The position numbers were made by a program, and so were the translations under genes. 26,926 nt of DNA from a virus, in the IMG/VR virus record IMGVR_UViG_3300033148_006061, positions 1 through 26,926 of that record. One strand, 5' to 3'. Below are positions 21,018-26,926 of the stretch, one piece after another. Below the pieces are notes generated by a model, which saw nothing but the letters and a program-made list of their open reading frames with translations, was not told the DNA's origin and did no database searches. Each line of letters starts with the position of its first letter. The first letter of the stretch is position 1.

Positions 21018-21718
21018 TGCGTACAGTACTAGAGGAAAGAGATAACAACCACCTGATATTTAACCCCCCTGAACTAGGCTGTGTTCTCTATCTGCCAGGT
21101 TTACCTGGCGGTGGAAGTAGAATATATGACCGCAGCCCTTATGGTAATCATGGCACAATAACAGGGGCAACTTGGAAGAGGTTGCCTAGTGGGCTTTGGT
21201 ATCTGGACTATGATGGCGTTGATGACAGAACTGCTTTTGGAACTACGGGGCTGCCTACTGTCGATGCACCCTTTACAAAAATGGCATGGGTTAAACCTGA
21301 TTCTCACACCAAAAACGGACACATTATTTCGTGGGGCAATAAACAAAGCAACCGTGCAAATATGCTCTGGCTTACTTCTACTAACGGTTATATAGCTTGC
21401 GGGTTTTATGCTAATGACCACATCAGCGCATCAGTAGTTGGCATTGCGGCATTGCACTTTGTGGCAGTTACTTTTGATGGCGCGACAACCACTCGACTTT
21501 ATATAGACAAAGCATTAGTTTCAACTAAGGCAGACCACGCAGTTCCCAATGTGGCAAACACAATGCCAGGGATGGGTCAGTTCATTGCTAGGGCTGGTGA
21601 TAATAGTTCTGAATTTGATGGGGGGCTAGCATTGCCTAGAGTATTCTCTACGCTTTGGAGTACTGCGGAACTAAACGATGTTTGCGATACAGAAAAGCAT
21701 TTATTTGGAGTGTGGTAG
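21017..21718 (+). CDS. LamG/concanavalin-like domain protein (accessory virion gene)
   Basis: A 233-residue protein that is almost all one LamG/laminin-G-3-type jelly-roll: LYLPGLPGGGSRIYDRSPYGNHG, LDYDGVDDRTAFG, FTKMAWVKPD, HFVAVTFDGATTTRLYIDKALVS, and the closing FDGGLALPRVFSTLWSTAELNDV. Such domains bind sugars or proteins. Its codon use is visibly more AT-rich (many TTT, AAA, ATA) than the capsid genes on either side, which suggests a later acquisition, a moron. It may decorate the head and help adsorption to cell-surface glycans (inference). Confidence 0.8.
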   Translation: MRTVLEERDNNHLIFNPPELGCVLYLPGLPGGGSRIYDRSPYGNHGTITGATWKRLPSGLWYLDYDGVDDRTAFGTTGLPTVDAPFTKMAWVKPDSHTKNGHIISWGNKQSNRANMLWLTSTNGYIACGFYANDHISASVVGIAALHFVAVTFDGATTTRLYIDKALVSTKADHAVPNVANTMPGMGQFIARAGDNSSEFDGGLALPRVFSTLWSTAELNDVCDTEKHLFGVW

Positions 21719-21720
21719 AC

Positions 21721-21855
21721 ATGAAATACAGAGTAAGGCTGGACTTAAGTTTTGATACCGGAAGTGACGCTCAGGAGCTGATGGACTATCCTGTACCAGA
21801 TTGGACAGGGTTGAAGTCAGAACAGCTGGGAGATTATAGAGATGCCGTATTGTGA
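21721..21855 (+). CDS. Short paralog of the 16179 gene
   Basis: A 44-residue protein starting MKYRVRLDLSFD, which matches the first 12 residues of the 16179 protein except for one. The rest (SDAQELMDYPVPDWTGLKSEQLGDYRDAVL) differs and is shorter. It starts two bases after the LamG gene and overlaps the next gene by 14 bases. It may be a fragment copied with the LamG insertion. Confidence 0.55.
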   Translation: MKYRVRLDLSFDTGSDAQELMDYPVPDWTGLKSEQLGDYRDAVL

Positions 21856-22294
21856 TATTGATGATTTGAAAGTCCATAACCCCAAGCGGACATATTCAGC
21901 TAACACTACTCCCACGGAAGACCAGGTCAACGAACTGATAGACCAGGTGGCAGCCGACATCGATAACGCCCTGCAGAGCCAGGGTTACACGGTACCGGCC
22001 ACCAGCCCGGCGAACTTCGTAGAACACCTGAAGTGGGTCAACGCTATGGGAGCTGCTGCCCTGGCAGAGATGGGCATGTTTCCCGAGTCTCAGGTAGGCG
22101 CCACGCCACACGGCAACGCTCTTTATAAGGTCTACAAGGACAAGCTGGACGCACTGCGCCGGGGAGAGATCCCCGCGGAGCTGGCGCCGGGATCCAGCTC
22201 ATCGCCGGTGGGAAGCTATTATACCGATGTGGCTGACCAATCAGCCTACCCTGACCCGGCGTTCCGGAAGAGTTCGAATGATATGGAGTTCTGA
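21842..22294 (+). CDS. DUF1320/Mu gp36-like head-tail connector protein
   Basis: A 150-residue protein with the family opening MPYCDIDDLK, then QVNELIDQVAADIDNALQSQGYTVP and HLKWVNAMGAAALAEMGMF, the helical core of DUF1320 (Mu gp36) proteins. These act at the head-tail junction after the capsid. The C-terminal part (SSSSPVGSYYTD...DPAFRKSSNDM) is extended. It sits in Mu order: gpT, then gp36-like, then the gpG-like protein. Confidence 0.85.
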   Translation: MPYCDIDDLKVHNPKRTYSANTTPTEDQVNELIDQVAADIDNALQSQGYTVPATSPANFVEHLKWVNAMGAAALAEMGMFPESQVGATPHGNALYKVYKDKLDALRRGEIPAELAPGSSSSPVGSYYTDVADQSAYPDPAFRKSSNDMEF

Positions 22295-22824
22295 TGGCAC
22301 ATCTGCAGTTTGATGTTATGGGCGATCAGCAGGTGGTACGCAGCTTTTCACGCTTTGCTGAAAGCGTGAAGGACCTGAGCGAACCGTTCCGGGAGATAGT
22401 CCGTGACTTCCATGAAATAGAGAAGAAGCAGTTCGAGTCCGAGGGCGGCTATGGCTCCGGGGGATGGCAGCCCCTGGCCAGTTCCACGATAGAAGAGAAG
22501 CAGCGTCGTGGCTTTCCTCTGCAGATCATGGTTCGTACCGGAGACCTCCGTGATGTGTTGACTGGAGGGAAGTCCGGGTATGAGGATATTAAGCCTCTCG
22601 AGCTGAAGATCATGATGTTGGCCTATGGTAAGTATCACCAGAGCACGGCGCCACGTACCAAGCTGCCGCGGAGACCTTTAATCGAGCTTACCGAGGGTGA
22701 TAAGACCAGGTGGACTAAGATTATTCACCAGTACCTGGTGAAAGAAGCCAGAAGGGAATTTGCCGACCTCATGCCGACCATAGGCGCCGGCACGTCACAC
22801 CTGAAGGCAATCCAGAAGGAGTAA
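22294..22824 (+). CDS. Virion morphogenesis protein, Mu gpG-like (Phage_tail_S family)
   Basis: A 176-residue protein that starts on the preceding stop. It follows the family pattern: FEIEKKQFESEGGYGSGGWQPLASSTIEEKQRRGFPLQ is close to the family's F-x-x-x-G-x-x-W-x-P-L core (residues about 46-74), followed by MVRTGDLRDVL and the C-terminal PRRPLIELTEGDKTRWTKII. These proteins help complete and join the tail. A perfect 24-bp hairpin lies in its first 30 codons. Confidence 0.85.
   Translation: MAHLQFDVMGDQQVVRSFSRFAESVKDLSEPFREIVRDFHEIEKKQFESEGGYGSGGWQPLASSTIEEKQRRGFPLQIMVRTGDLRDVLTGGKSGYEDIKPLELKIMMLAYGKYHQSTAPRTKLPRRPLIELTEGDKTRWTKIIHQYLVKEARREFADLMPTIGAGTSHLKAIQKE
22347..22370. repeat. Perfect inverted repeat in the gpG-like gene
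   Basis: TTCACGCTTT (22347-22356) and AAAGCGTGAA (22361-22370) are exact inverted arms around GCTG. It lies about 50 bases into the coding region (RFAESVK). The arms are long for chance and might form an mRNA hairpin or a protein-binding site. Confidence 0.7.
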
Positions 22825-22827
22825 TGC

Positions 22828-23292
22828 ATGGCACTGGAACTGATAGAGGGCGCCGTAGACGCCGTTAAGACCTATCTGGATGATAACTTTGCCGCCAAGG
22901 TGACAGCTCTTAATACCGAGTACGATGACGGCATCACCATCGAGGACATGAAGGCCTGGTATATCGAGTACCAGGCGGAGGTGCCCGAATTCCCTGCCTG
23001 CATTGTGCTGGGGCGCCGGGGCCGGCCGGAGAATGAGGGCGAGGGATGGATGAAGGCTGAGCATGCGATAGACATCATCTTCCTGGCCACCGACCAGGAT
23101 ACCGAGACATTGAAGCGCAAGCTCTACAGGTATATCCGGGCCGGGATAGAGCTGATGAAGGAATCCCGGGCGAGCATCGGTTATCAGATCAACATCGGCG
23201 ATTGGGACTTCTCCGACACCTATGCCTCCCAGTCGTCTTTTTTAAGCGGAGCCAAGCTAACGATATTTCCCAAGAAATACGAGACCACATAA
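22828..23292 (+). CDS. Tail terminator/completion-like protein (gp37/DUF1834-like region)
   Basis: A 154-residue protein with AGGAG upstream. Layout: N-terminal helix (ALELIEGAVDAVKTYLDDNF), strand ACIVLGRRGRPE, strand HAIDIIFLATDQDTETLKRKLYRYIRAGIELM, and C-terminal INIGDWDFSDTYA...GAKLTIFPKKY. This alpha/beta order and length match tail completion or terminator proteins that cap the tail tube near the head. The position before the tube gene agrees. Family assignment by pattern only. Confidence 0.7.
   Translation: MALELIEGAVDAVKTYLDDNFAAKVTALNTEYDDGITIEDMKAWYIEYQAEVPEFPACIVLGRRGRPENEGEGWMKAEHAIDIIFLATDQDTETLKRKLYRYIRAGIELMKESRASIGYQINIGDWDFSDTYASQSSFLSGAKLTIFPKKYETT
23264..23279. repeat. 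Dispersed 16-bp palindrome, copy 5
   Basis: TATTTCCCAAGAAATA, one base different from the copies at 12405 and 19948. It lies in the last codons of the tail completion-like gene (IFPKKY). Confidence 0.55.
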
Positions 23293-23307
23293 GGAGGTAA
23301 CAGGAAG

Positions 23308-24291
23308 ATGGGTCAGAGAGCTTTTCGCAAGATACAAATCGGGGAGGAAGCCACAAAAGGCACGGCAGTAGCGGCATCTGCAGCCCTGCTGGGAGCTCTC
23401 ACCATGAAGAGCAGCCCTACGATTCACCGGCCGGTGGAAGAGCGGGGCACCCTGGCAGAGTTCAGCCGCAGCGTCAAGGTGGCCAACCTAGCGGAGCTGA
23501 CCTTTGAAGGGGATGCTACCTTTGAGCAGATTCTCTATCTGCTGCACATGGGCGTCCTGGGCAATGTCACGCCTTCCACGGTAGACACCTCTGCCAAGCT
23601 GTGGACATTCACCCCGGCAATGACGGGCGCCGGCACATTCGATAGCTTCACTATCGAGTACGGCGATGATGTCCAGGCCTGGGAGACGGAGTTCTGCATG
23701 GCCCGGAGCATAGAAATCAGCGGCGCCATGGGCGAGGCCATGAGGATGCGGGGAGATATCTTCGGGAGGAAGATGACGGCAGTCAGCTTTACCGGGGCAA
23801 TCAGCCCGCCGACCGTTGAGTCCATACCCACGCAGAAGGCAAAGCTATATATTGATGATGAGGATGGCACCATCGGCACAACTGAGAAGTCCAGCACCCT
23901 AATCTCGTTCACCTACACCATCAACACCGGACTGGCGCCAAAGCGGTATGCCGACGGCAGCATTGACTTCAGCAGCTATGCCGAGATGTTCAAGGGAGTG
24001 GAACTGCGGGCAACGTTTGCCTTCAACAGCGCGGCGGAGGCTGAGAGAGTCTTATTCGATGGCGAGACCATGCGGCTGATCAGGATAGAGGCGGAGGGCA
24101 GCTTGGTAGGAGATGTAGACGCCCTGAAAACGCTTACCCTGGATGTCTGCGGTATCTACACCGACTTTGCCACACTCTCGGAGAGGGATGGCGAGGATGT
24201 GGTCGAGATTACCCTATCATCCCAGAGAGGTACTAACTACACCAAGCTGTTTGAAGTCGCAGTTCAGAACGATGTAGAGACATTACCATAA
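23308..24291 (+). CDS. Major tail tube protein, siphovirus type
   Basis: A 327-residue protein with AAGGAGG upstream. The opening MGQRAFRKIQIGEEATKGTAVAASA is typical of phage tail tube proteins (QIGxExxxGTAV), followed by HRPVEERGTLAEFSRS, TFEGDATFEQILYLLHM and a C-terminal beta domain (FKGVELRATFAFNSAAEAE). It stacks into the non-contractile tail tube. No sheath gene lies before it, unlike Mu, so the tail is non-contractile. Confidence 0.82.
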   Translation: MGQRAFRKIQIGEEATKGTAVAASAALLGALTMKSSPTIHRPVEERGTLAEFSRSVKVANLAELTFEGDATFEQILYLLHMGVLGNVTPSTVDTSAKLWTFTPAMTGAGTFDSFTIEYGDDVQAWETEFCMARSIEISGAMGEAMRMRGDIFGRKMTAVSFTGAISPPTVESIPTQKAKLYIDDEDGTIGTTEKSSTLISFTYTINTGLAPKRYADGSIDFSSYAEMFKGVELRATFAFNSAAEAERVLFDGETMRLIRIEAEGSLVGDVDALKTLTLDVCGIYTDFATLSERDGEDVVEITLSSQRGTNYTKLFEVAVQNDVETLP

Positions 24292-24309
24292 ATTGAGTAG
24301 GAGGCTATC

Positions 24310-24660
24310 ATGGGACATTTTGTTTATGAGGAAGTAGACCGTATTAAGCTGGGAGACGAGGACTGGGTCGATGTTAAGCGGCGCATGTCCTACGGAGACC
24401 ATCAGAAGCTGGTAGCCGCCTACATGCAGCTGCAGCAGCAACTGAAGCCAGGGCAGGTCAAGAACGTTCCCAATGTCGAGGTGAACCTGCAGACGGGGAA
24501 TATCATGCTGCTGTTGATTAACATTAAGGCATGGAGCCTGAAAGATAAAGATGGCAAGATAGCGCCTGTGAACGAGGAGTTTATCCGGCAGCTGGACATC
24601 AACACGGCCGACAAGATCATCGAAGCTATCAATAAGCGGAACCCATCCCCAAAAGTCTAG
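24310..24660 (+). CDS. Tail assembly chaperone, short form (lambda G-like)
   Basis: A 116-residue protein in the place of lambda G, between tube and tape measure. The N-terminus (FVYEEVDRIKLGDEDWVDVKRRMSYGDHQKLVAAYMQLQ) is typical of these chaperones, followed by helices (MLLLINIKAWSLKDKDGK, TADKIIEAINKR). It binds the tape measure during tail assembly. The stop TAG (24658) follows a slippery CCCAAAA, so most ribosomes would make this form and some the longer one. Confidence 0.78.
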   Translation: MGHFVYEEVDRIKLGDEDWVDVKRRMSYGDHQKLVAAYMQLQQQLKPGQVKNVPNVEVNLQTGNIMLLLINIKAWSLKDKDGKIAPVNEEFIRQLDINTADKIIEAINKRNPSPKV

Positions 24661-24884
24661 ATTTCGATGACGACCTGTGGGCATTTTTTGAAGCCAGTGA
24701 CCAGGCAGAGAAAGAGATAGAATCCAAGCCTCACCAAGTGCCCAAGGCGTATATCGAATACATGGTGATGAAGGAGATGGGATGGAGCTACCAGGACCTG
24801 CAGGAATGTCCTGCTGAAATGGTGGCCAACATCATTCGGTACTTGAACACCGAGGCTAAATACTATAAACAGAGGTCGAAATAA
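24310..24884 (+). CDS. Tail assembly chaperone, long frameshift form (lambda GT-like)
   Basis: The -1 frame opens at 24636 (stop at 24633), only 12 bases before the slippery site, and runs to TAA at 24882. It has no start codon of its own until deep inside the domain. Slipping at 24648-24654 fuses 115 residues of the short chaperone to 76 more (SLDFDDDLWAFFEASD...EYMVMKEMGWSYQDLQECP...YYKQRSK), about 191 in all. The extension (MKEMGWSYQDLQECPAEMV) is of the T-domain type that recruits the tape measure, whose gene begins on its stop. Confidence 0.75.
24648..24654 (+). promoter_or_regulatory. Programmed -1 frameshift site CCCAAAA
   Basis: In the chaperone frame the bases read C CCA AAA, a perfect X XXY YYZ heptamer, two codons before the TAG. 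After a one-base slip the ribosome continues with AGT CTA GAT into the open -1 frame. This is the place and form of the frameshift used in lambda G/GT and many other tailed phages. Confidence 0.75.
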
Positions 24885-26548
24885 TGCCAGATGCGAAAGC
24901 AGAAATTGCAGTTTTGGTGAGCGCAAAAGATGAAGCCAGCCGGCAGCTCAAAGGCATAACTGGGCAAATCCAGAACATGTCCAAGCAATTTAAGATTGCC
25001 GGCGGTATTATGATGGGCGCTGGCGCTGGTATCACCGCGGCACTGGGCTCCGCCATGAAAGCAGCCGCCGAGGAAGAGGCTGGCATTGTCAGGCTTTCTA
25101 CCGCCATGCATAACATGGGCATCGAGTATGACCAGGTGAAGGATAGCCTGGAGGGGTGGATTGATGCGCAACAGCAGAAGACAGCTATAGCGGATGATGA
25201 ACAGAGGGAATCACTAGCCCAGCTTATCACTATGACGGATAACTTAGCAGAAGCACAAGATCTATTAACGGTGGCCATGGACATGTCAGCAGCCAGGGGT
25301 GAAGACCTTTCCAGTGCTACGAGCAAGTTGGGTTACGCCCTAAGTGGTAATTGGGGCATGGTGGAAAGAATGATACCTGCCCTTAAGGCGGCGCAAACGG
25401 AAGAAGAAAAGTGGATGATGCTCAGGCAGATGTTCGCTGGCCAGGCTGAGGCATACGGGCAGACGATGGCGGGGCAAATGAAGCTAATGCAGCACAATCT
25501 CAGCGACTTGAAGGAGAGTATAGGTGCAGTAGTATCTGAGGCAGTGGCGCCAGCAATTGGGAGGCTCAGTGATTTCATCAGGAATCTAAAAGAGACCAAC
25601 CCTGAACTACTAAGAATGGGCACAATGGGAGCTATGGCAGGGGCGGGGTTGTTGACAGTCGGGGGCGGGCTATTGTTGGCGCTTGGTTTTCTACCACAAG
25701 CGATTGATGGTATTAAAAGGTTGAACATAATGTTGACTACTACACGTACGGTAGCATTTGGCGTGCAGACATCCATAAGATCAATGGCTGCTGCCATGTT
25801 CGCACTGGGCTATATAGCCATTTATATCGCCTCGGCAATCCGTGTACAAGCTCTGCCCTCTTTTGAAGATATGGGCGATACCATCAAAGAGGCCATCAAT
25901 CCTCTTATGGCTTGGGTCGATGGTTTATTCGAAGGAGAGGAAAGGCTGAAGGAATATACTGATGCTGTACTACCGGCAATAGATGCCATCGACAAAATGA
26001 AGAAGGCACTGGCTATATCCGAGGAGACGATTGAAGGAGTTGTCTACCAGACTATACTCTATTCCGAGGCCGAGATAGAAGCGGCCTCAGCATCGGGACT
26101 TCTTGTTACCAGGCTGGATAGTGTGACCGATGCAATAAAAGCCCAGGGGGATGAGCAGGAACGGCTGAACTACGAAATGGAGAGAGGGCTGGCATTGGCC
26201 ATGGCTTACAGTAATGCTCCATCCAAGGAGCAGGCGCAGGACTTTGCTAAATATTATATTGCGCACATGGGAGAGGTAGAGCTGGCAAGATACCCGTTCG
26301 TTAGCCAGTCTGCGCTTGATGCCATCGCCGGGATGCTATCTTTCGAACATGGGGGAGTAGTGCCCGGCCCTATCGGTCAACCCGTACCTATTATGGCACA
26401 TGGCGGGGAGATGTTCCTTGGAGCTTCACGAGGAGGTAGTCGTGCTCCAATCCAAAACATCATTCAGATTTATATTGATGGAAGAGAAGTCAGTGAAAGC
26501 GTGATAGACCACCTCACGGAAAAAGTTAAGCTGCAGGGAGGATTATAA
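24884..26548 (+). CDS. Tail tape measure protein
   Basis: A 554-residue protein. The N-terminus (AEIAVLVSAKDEASRQLKGITGQI) is the usual tape-measure opening. Long helical stretches follow with alternating charges and A/M-rich faces, and two hydrophobic segments at about 245-268 (GAMAGAGLLTVGGGLLLALGFL) and 303-320 (MFALGYIAIYIASAI). The C-terminal LSFEHGGVVPGPIGQPVPIMAHGGEMF is typical of tape-measure ends. The tape length sets the tail length; with the usual 0.15 nm per residue, about 80 nm. The gene is more AT-rich than the head block. Confidence 0.88.
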   Translation: MPDAKAEIAVLVSAKDEASRQLKGITGQIQNMSKQFKIAGGIMMGAGAGITAALGSAMKAAAEEEAGIVRLSTAMHNMGIEYDQVKDSLEGWIDAQQQKTAIADDEQRESLAQLITMTDNLAEAQDLLTVAMDMSAARGEDLSSATSKLGYALSGNWGMVERMIPALKAAQTEEEKWMMLRQMFAGQAEAYGQTMAGQMKLMQHNLSDLKESIGAVVSEAVAPAIGRLSDFIRNLKETNPELLRMGTMGAMAGAGLLTVGGGLLLALGFLPQAIDGIKRLNIMLTTTRTVAFGVQTSIRSMAAAMFALGYIAIYIASAIRVQALPSFEDMGDTIKEAINPLMAWVDGLFEGEERLKEYTDAVLPAIDAIDKMKKALAISEETIEGVVYQTILYSEAEIEAASASGLLVTRLDSVTDAIKAQGDEQERLNYEMERGLALAMAYSNAPSKEQAQDFAKYYIAHMGEVELARYPFVSQSALDAIAGMLSFEHGGVVPGPIGQPVPIMAHGGEMFLGASRGGSRAPIQNIIQIYIDGREVSESVIDHLTEKVKLQGGL

Positions 26549-26926
26549 TGAATAGAGAAATCAACGGAACTTTTATTTATAATGGAGCTCCGCAGAACGG
26601 TGCCACAGCAAAACTTTGGAAGATAACGGGGTTCGCCTCTTATGCAGATAGCACCGATACGGTCCAGGATAACCCACTGGCATCAGCCTCGATAGAACTG
26701 AATGTCGCAGACGGAACTAAGTTTGCGGTAGGCGATGTTATTAAAATTGGGGATGAGCTACTGTGTATCTGGGCTATCTCAACCAACCTGCTTTATGTAA
26801 TCAGGGGTTACAGGGGAACGACTCCTGCGGAACACGCCCAGACTACGACTATTTATGACGAAACAATTACCGAACCTGCCCAAGATGATGACGAACCTGC
26901 TGGAGGCTATCAACAGGGCAGTAATA
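26548..26926 (+). CDS. Distal tail or structural protein, 5' part (runs off the window)
   Basis: The ATG shares a base with the tape-measure stop, with GGGAGGATT upstream. At least 126 residues are visible without a stop: MNREINGTFIYNGAPQNGAT, then ASIELNVADGTKFAVGDVIKIGDELLCI and YVIRGYRGTTPAEHAQTTTIYDE. The RGYRGTTPAEHA motif is common in phage tail and fibre-associated proteins (G-T-T-A-A-x-H-x box). The C-terminal part is outside the window. Confidence 0.68.
   Translation, partial: MNREINGTFIYNGAPQNGATAKLWKITGFASYADSTDTVQDNPLASASIELNVADGTKFAVGDVIKIGDELLCIWAISTNLLYVIRGYRGTTPAEHAQTTTIYDETITEPAQDDDEPAGGYQQGSN

Overview
This window is a contiguous piece of a double-stranded DNA tailed phage or prophage. 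About 45 genes lie on the + strand with almost no non-coding space, and many overlap by 1-23 bases. The head genes are of the Mu type: DUF935-like portal, MuF-like minor head protein, Mu gpI-like protease with a nested scaffold, gpT-like major capsid, gp36-like protein and gpG-like morphogenesis protein. The tail genes are of the long non-contractile (siphovirus) type: tube, frameshifted chaperone pair and tape measure, with no sheath gene. Ribosome-binding sites are strong and of bacterial type (for example AAAGGAGGTGATC before 6557), so the host is a bacterium. No host marker gene is present. The many small cysteine-cluster proteins recall phages and islands of Chloroflexota or anaerobic Firmicutes, but that is only an impression. 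No integrase, transposase, lysis gene or tRNA was seen.

Layout. (1) 2-5734: early or accessory genes. These are a long ParB-like protein with cysteine clusters, several zinc-ribbon and helix-turn-helix proteins, a Gp37/Gp68 (DUF5131) protein with a radical-SAM-like CX3CX2C motif, a phosphoribosyltransferase and a HARP-like mini-protein. (2) 5776-8094: replication and recombination. These are a lambda-O-like initiator whose gene carries six iterons followed by an A-rich tract (a probable internal origin), a DnaC-like helicase loader and a RuvC-like resolvase. (3) 8096-10302: small proteins, a terminator at 9292-9342, then three DNA-binding regulators, including a LexA N-terminal-domain-only protein and a possible late regulator. 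(4) 10303-10523: the largest non-coding gap, with a near-ideal promoter, a structured leader of about 118 nt and an intrinsic terminator that ends just before the next ribosome-binding site. (5) 10524-14072: a broken ParB-methyltransferase, two related terminase-small-subunit-like genes with a zinc-ribbon relic between them, and the terminase large subunit. (6) 14072-22824: portal/MuF fusion, ChaB-protease-scaffold, decoration protein, capsid, a LamG protein and connector proteins. (7) 22828-26926: tail completion protein, tube, a chaperone pair joined by a probable -1 frameshift, tape measure and the start of a distal tail gene.

How it fits together. The initiator would bind the iterons inside its own gene, and the DnaC-like protein would load the host helicase, as lambda O and P do. 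Late genes could be switched on by readthrough of the 10485-10514 terminator, with the regulators just upstream as candidate controllers. A 16-bp palindrome related to TATTTCTCAAGAAATA occurs at five widely spaced sites. It resembles a parS or stoperator site, and a ParB-like protein is the first gene of the window. The least expected signals are these dispersed palindromes, the leader RNA and the iterons that recur in all three reading frames.
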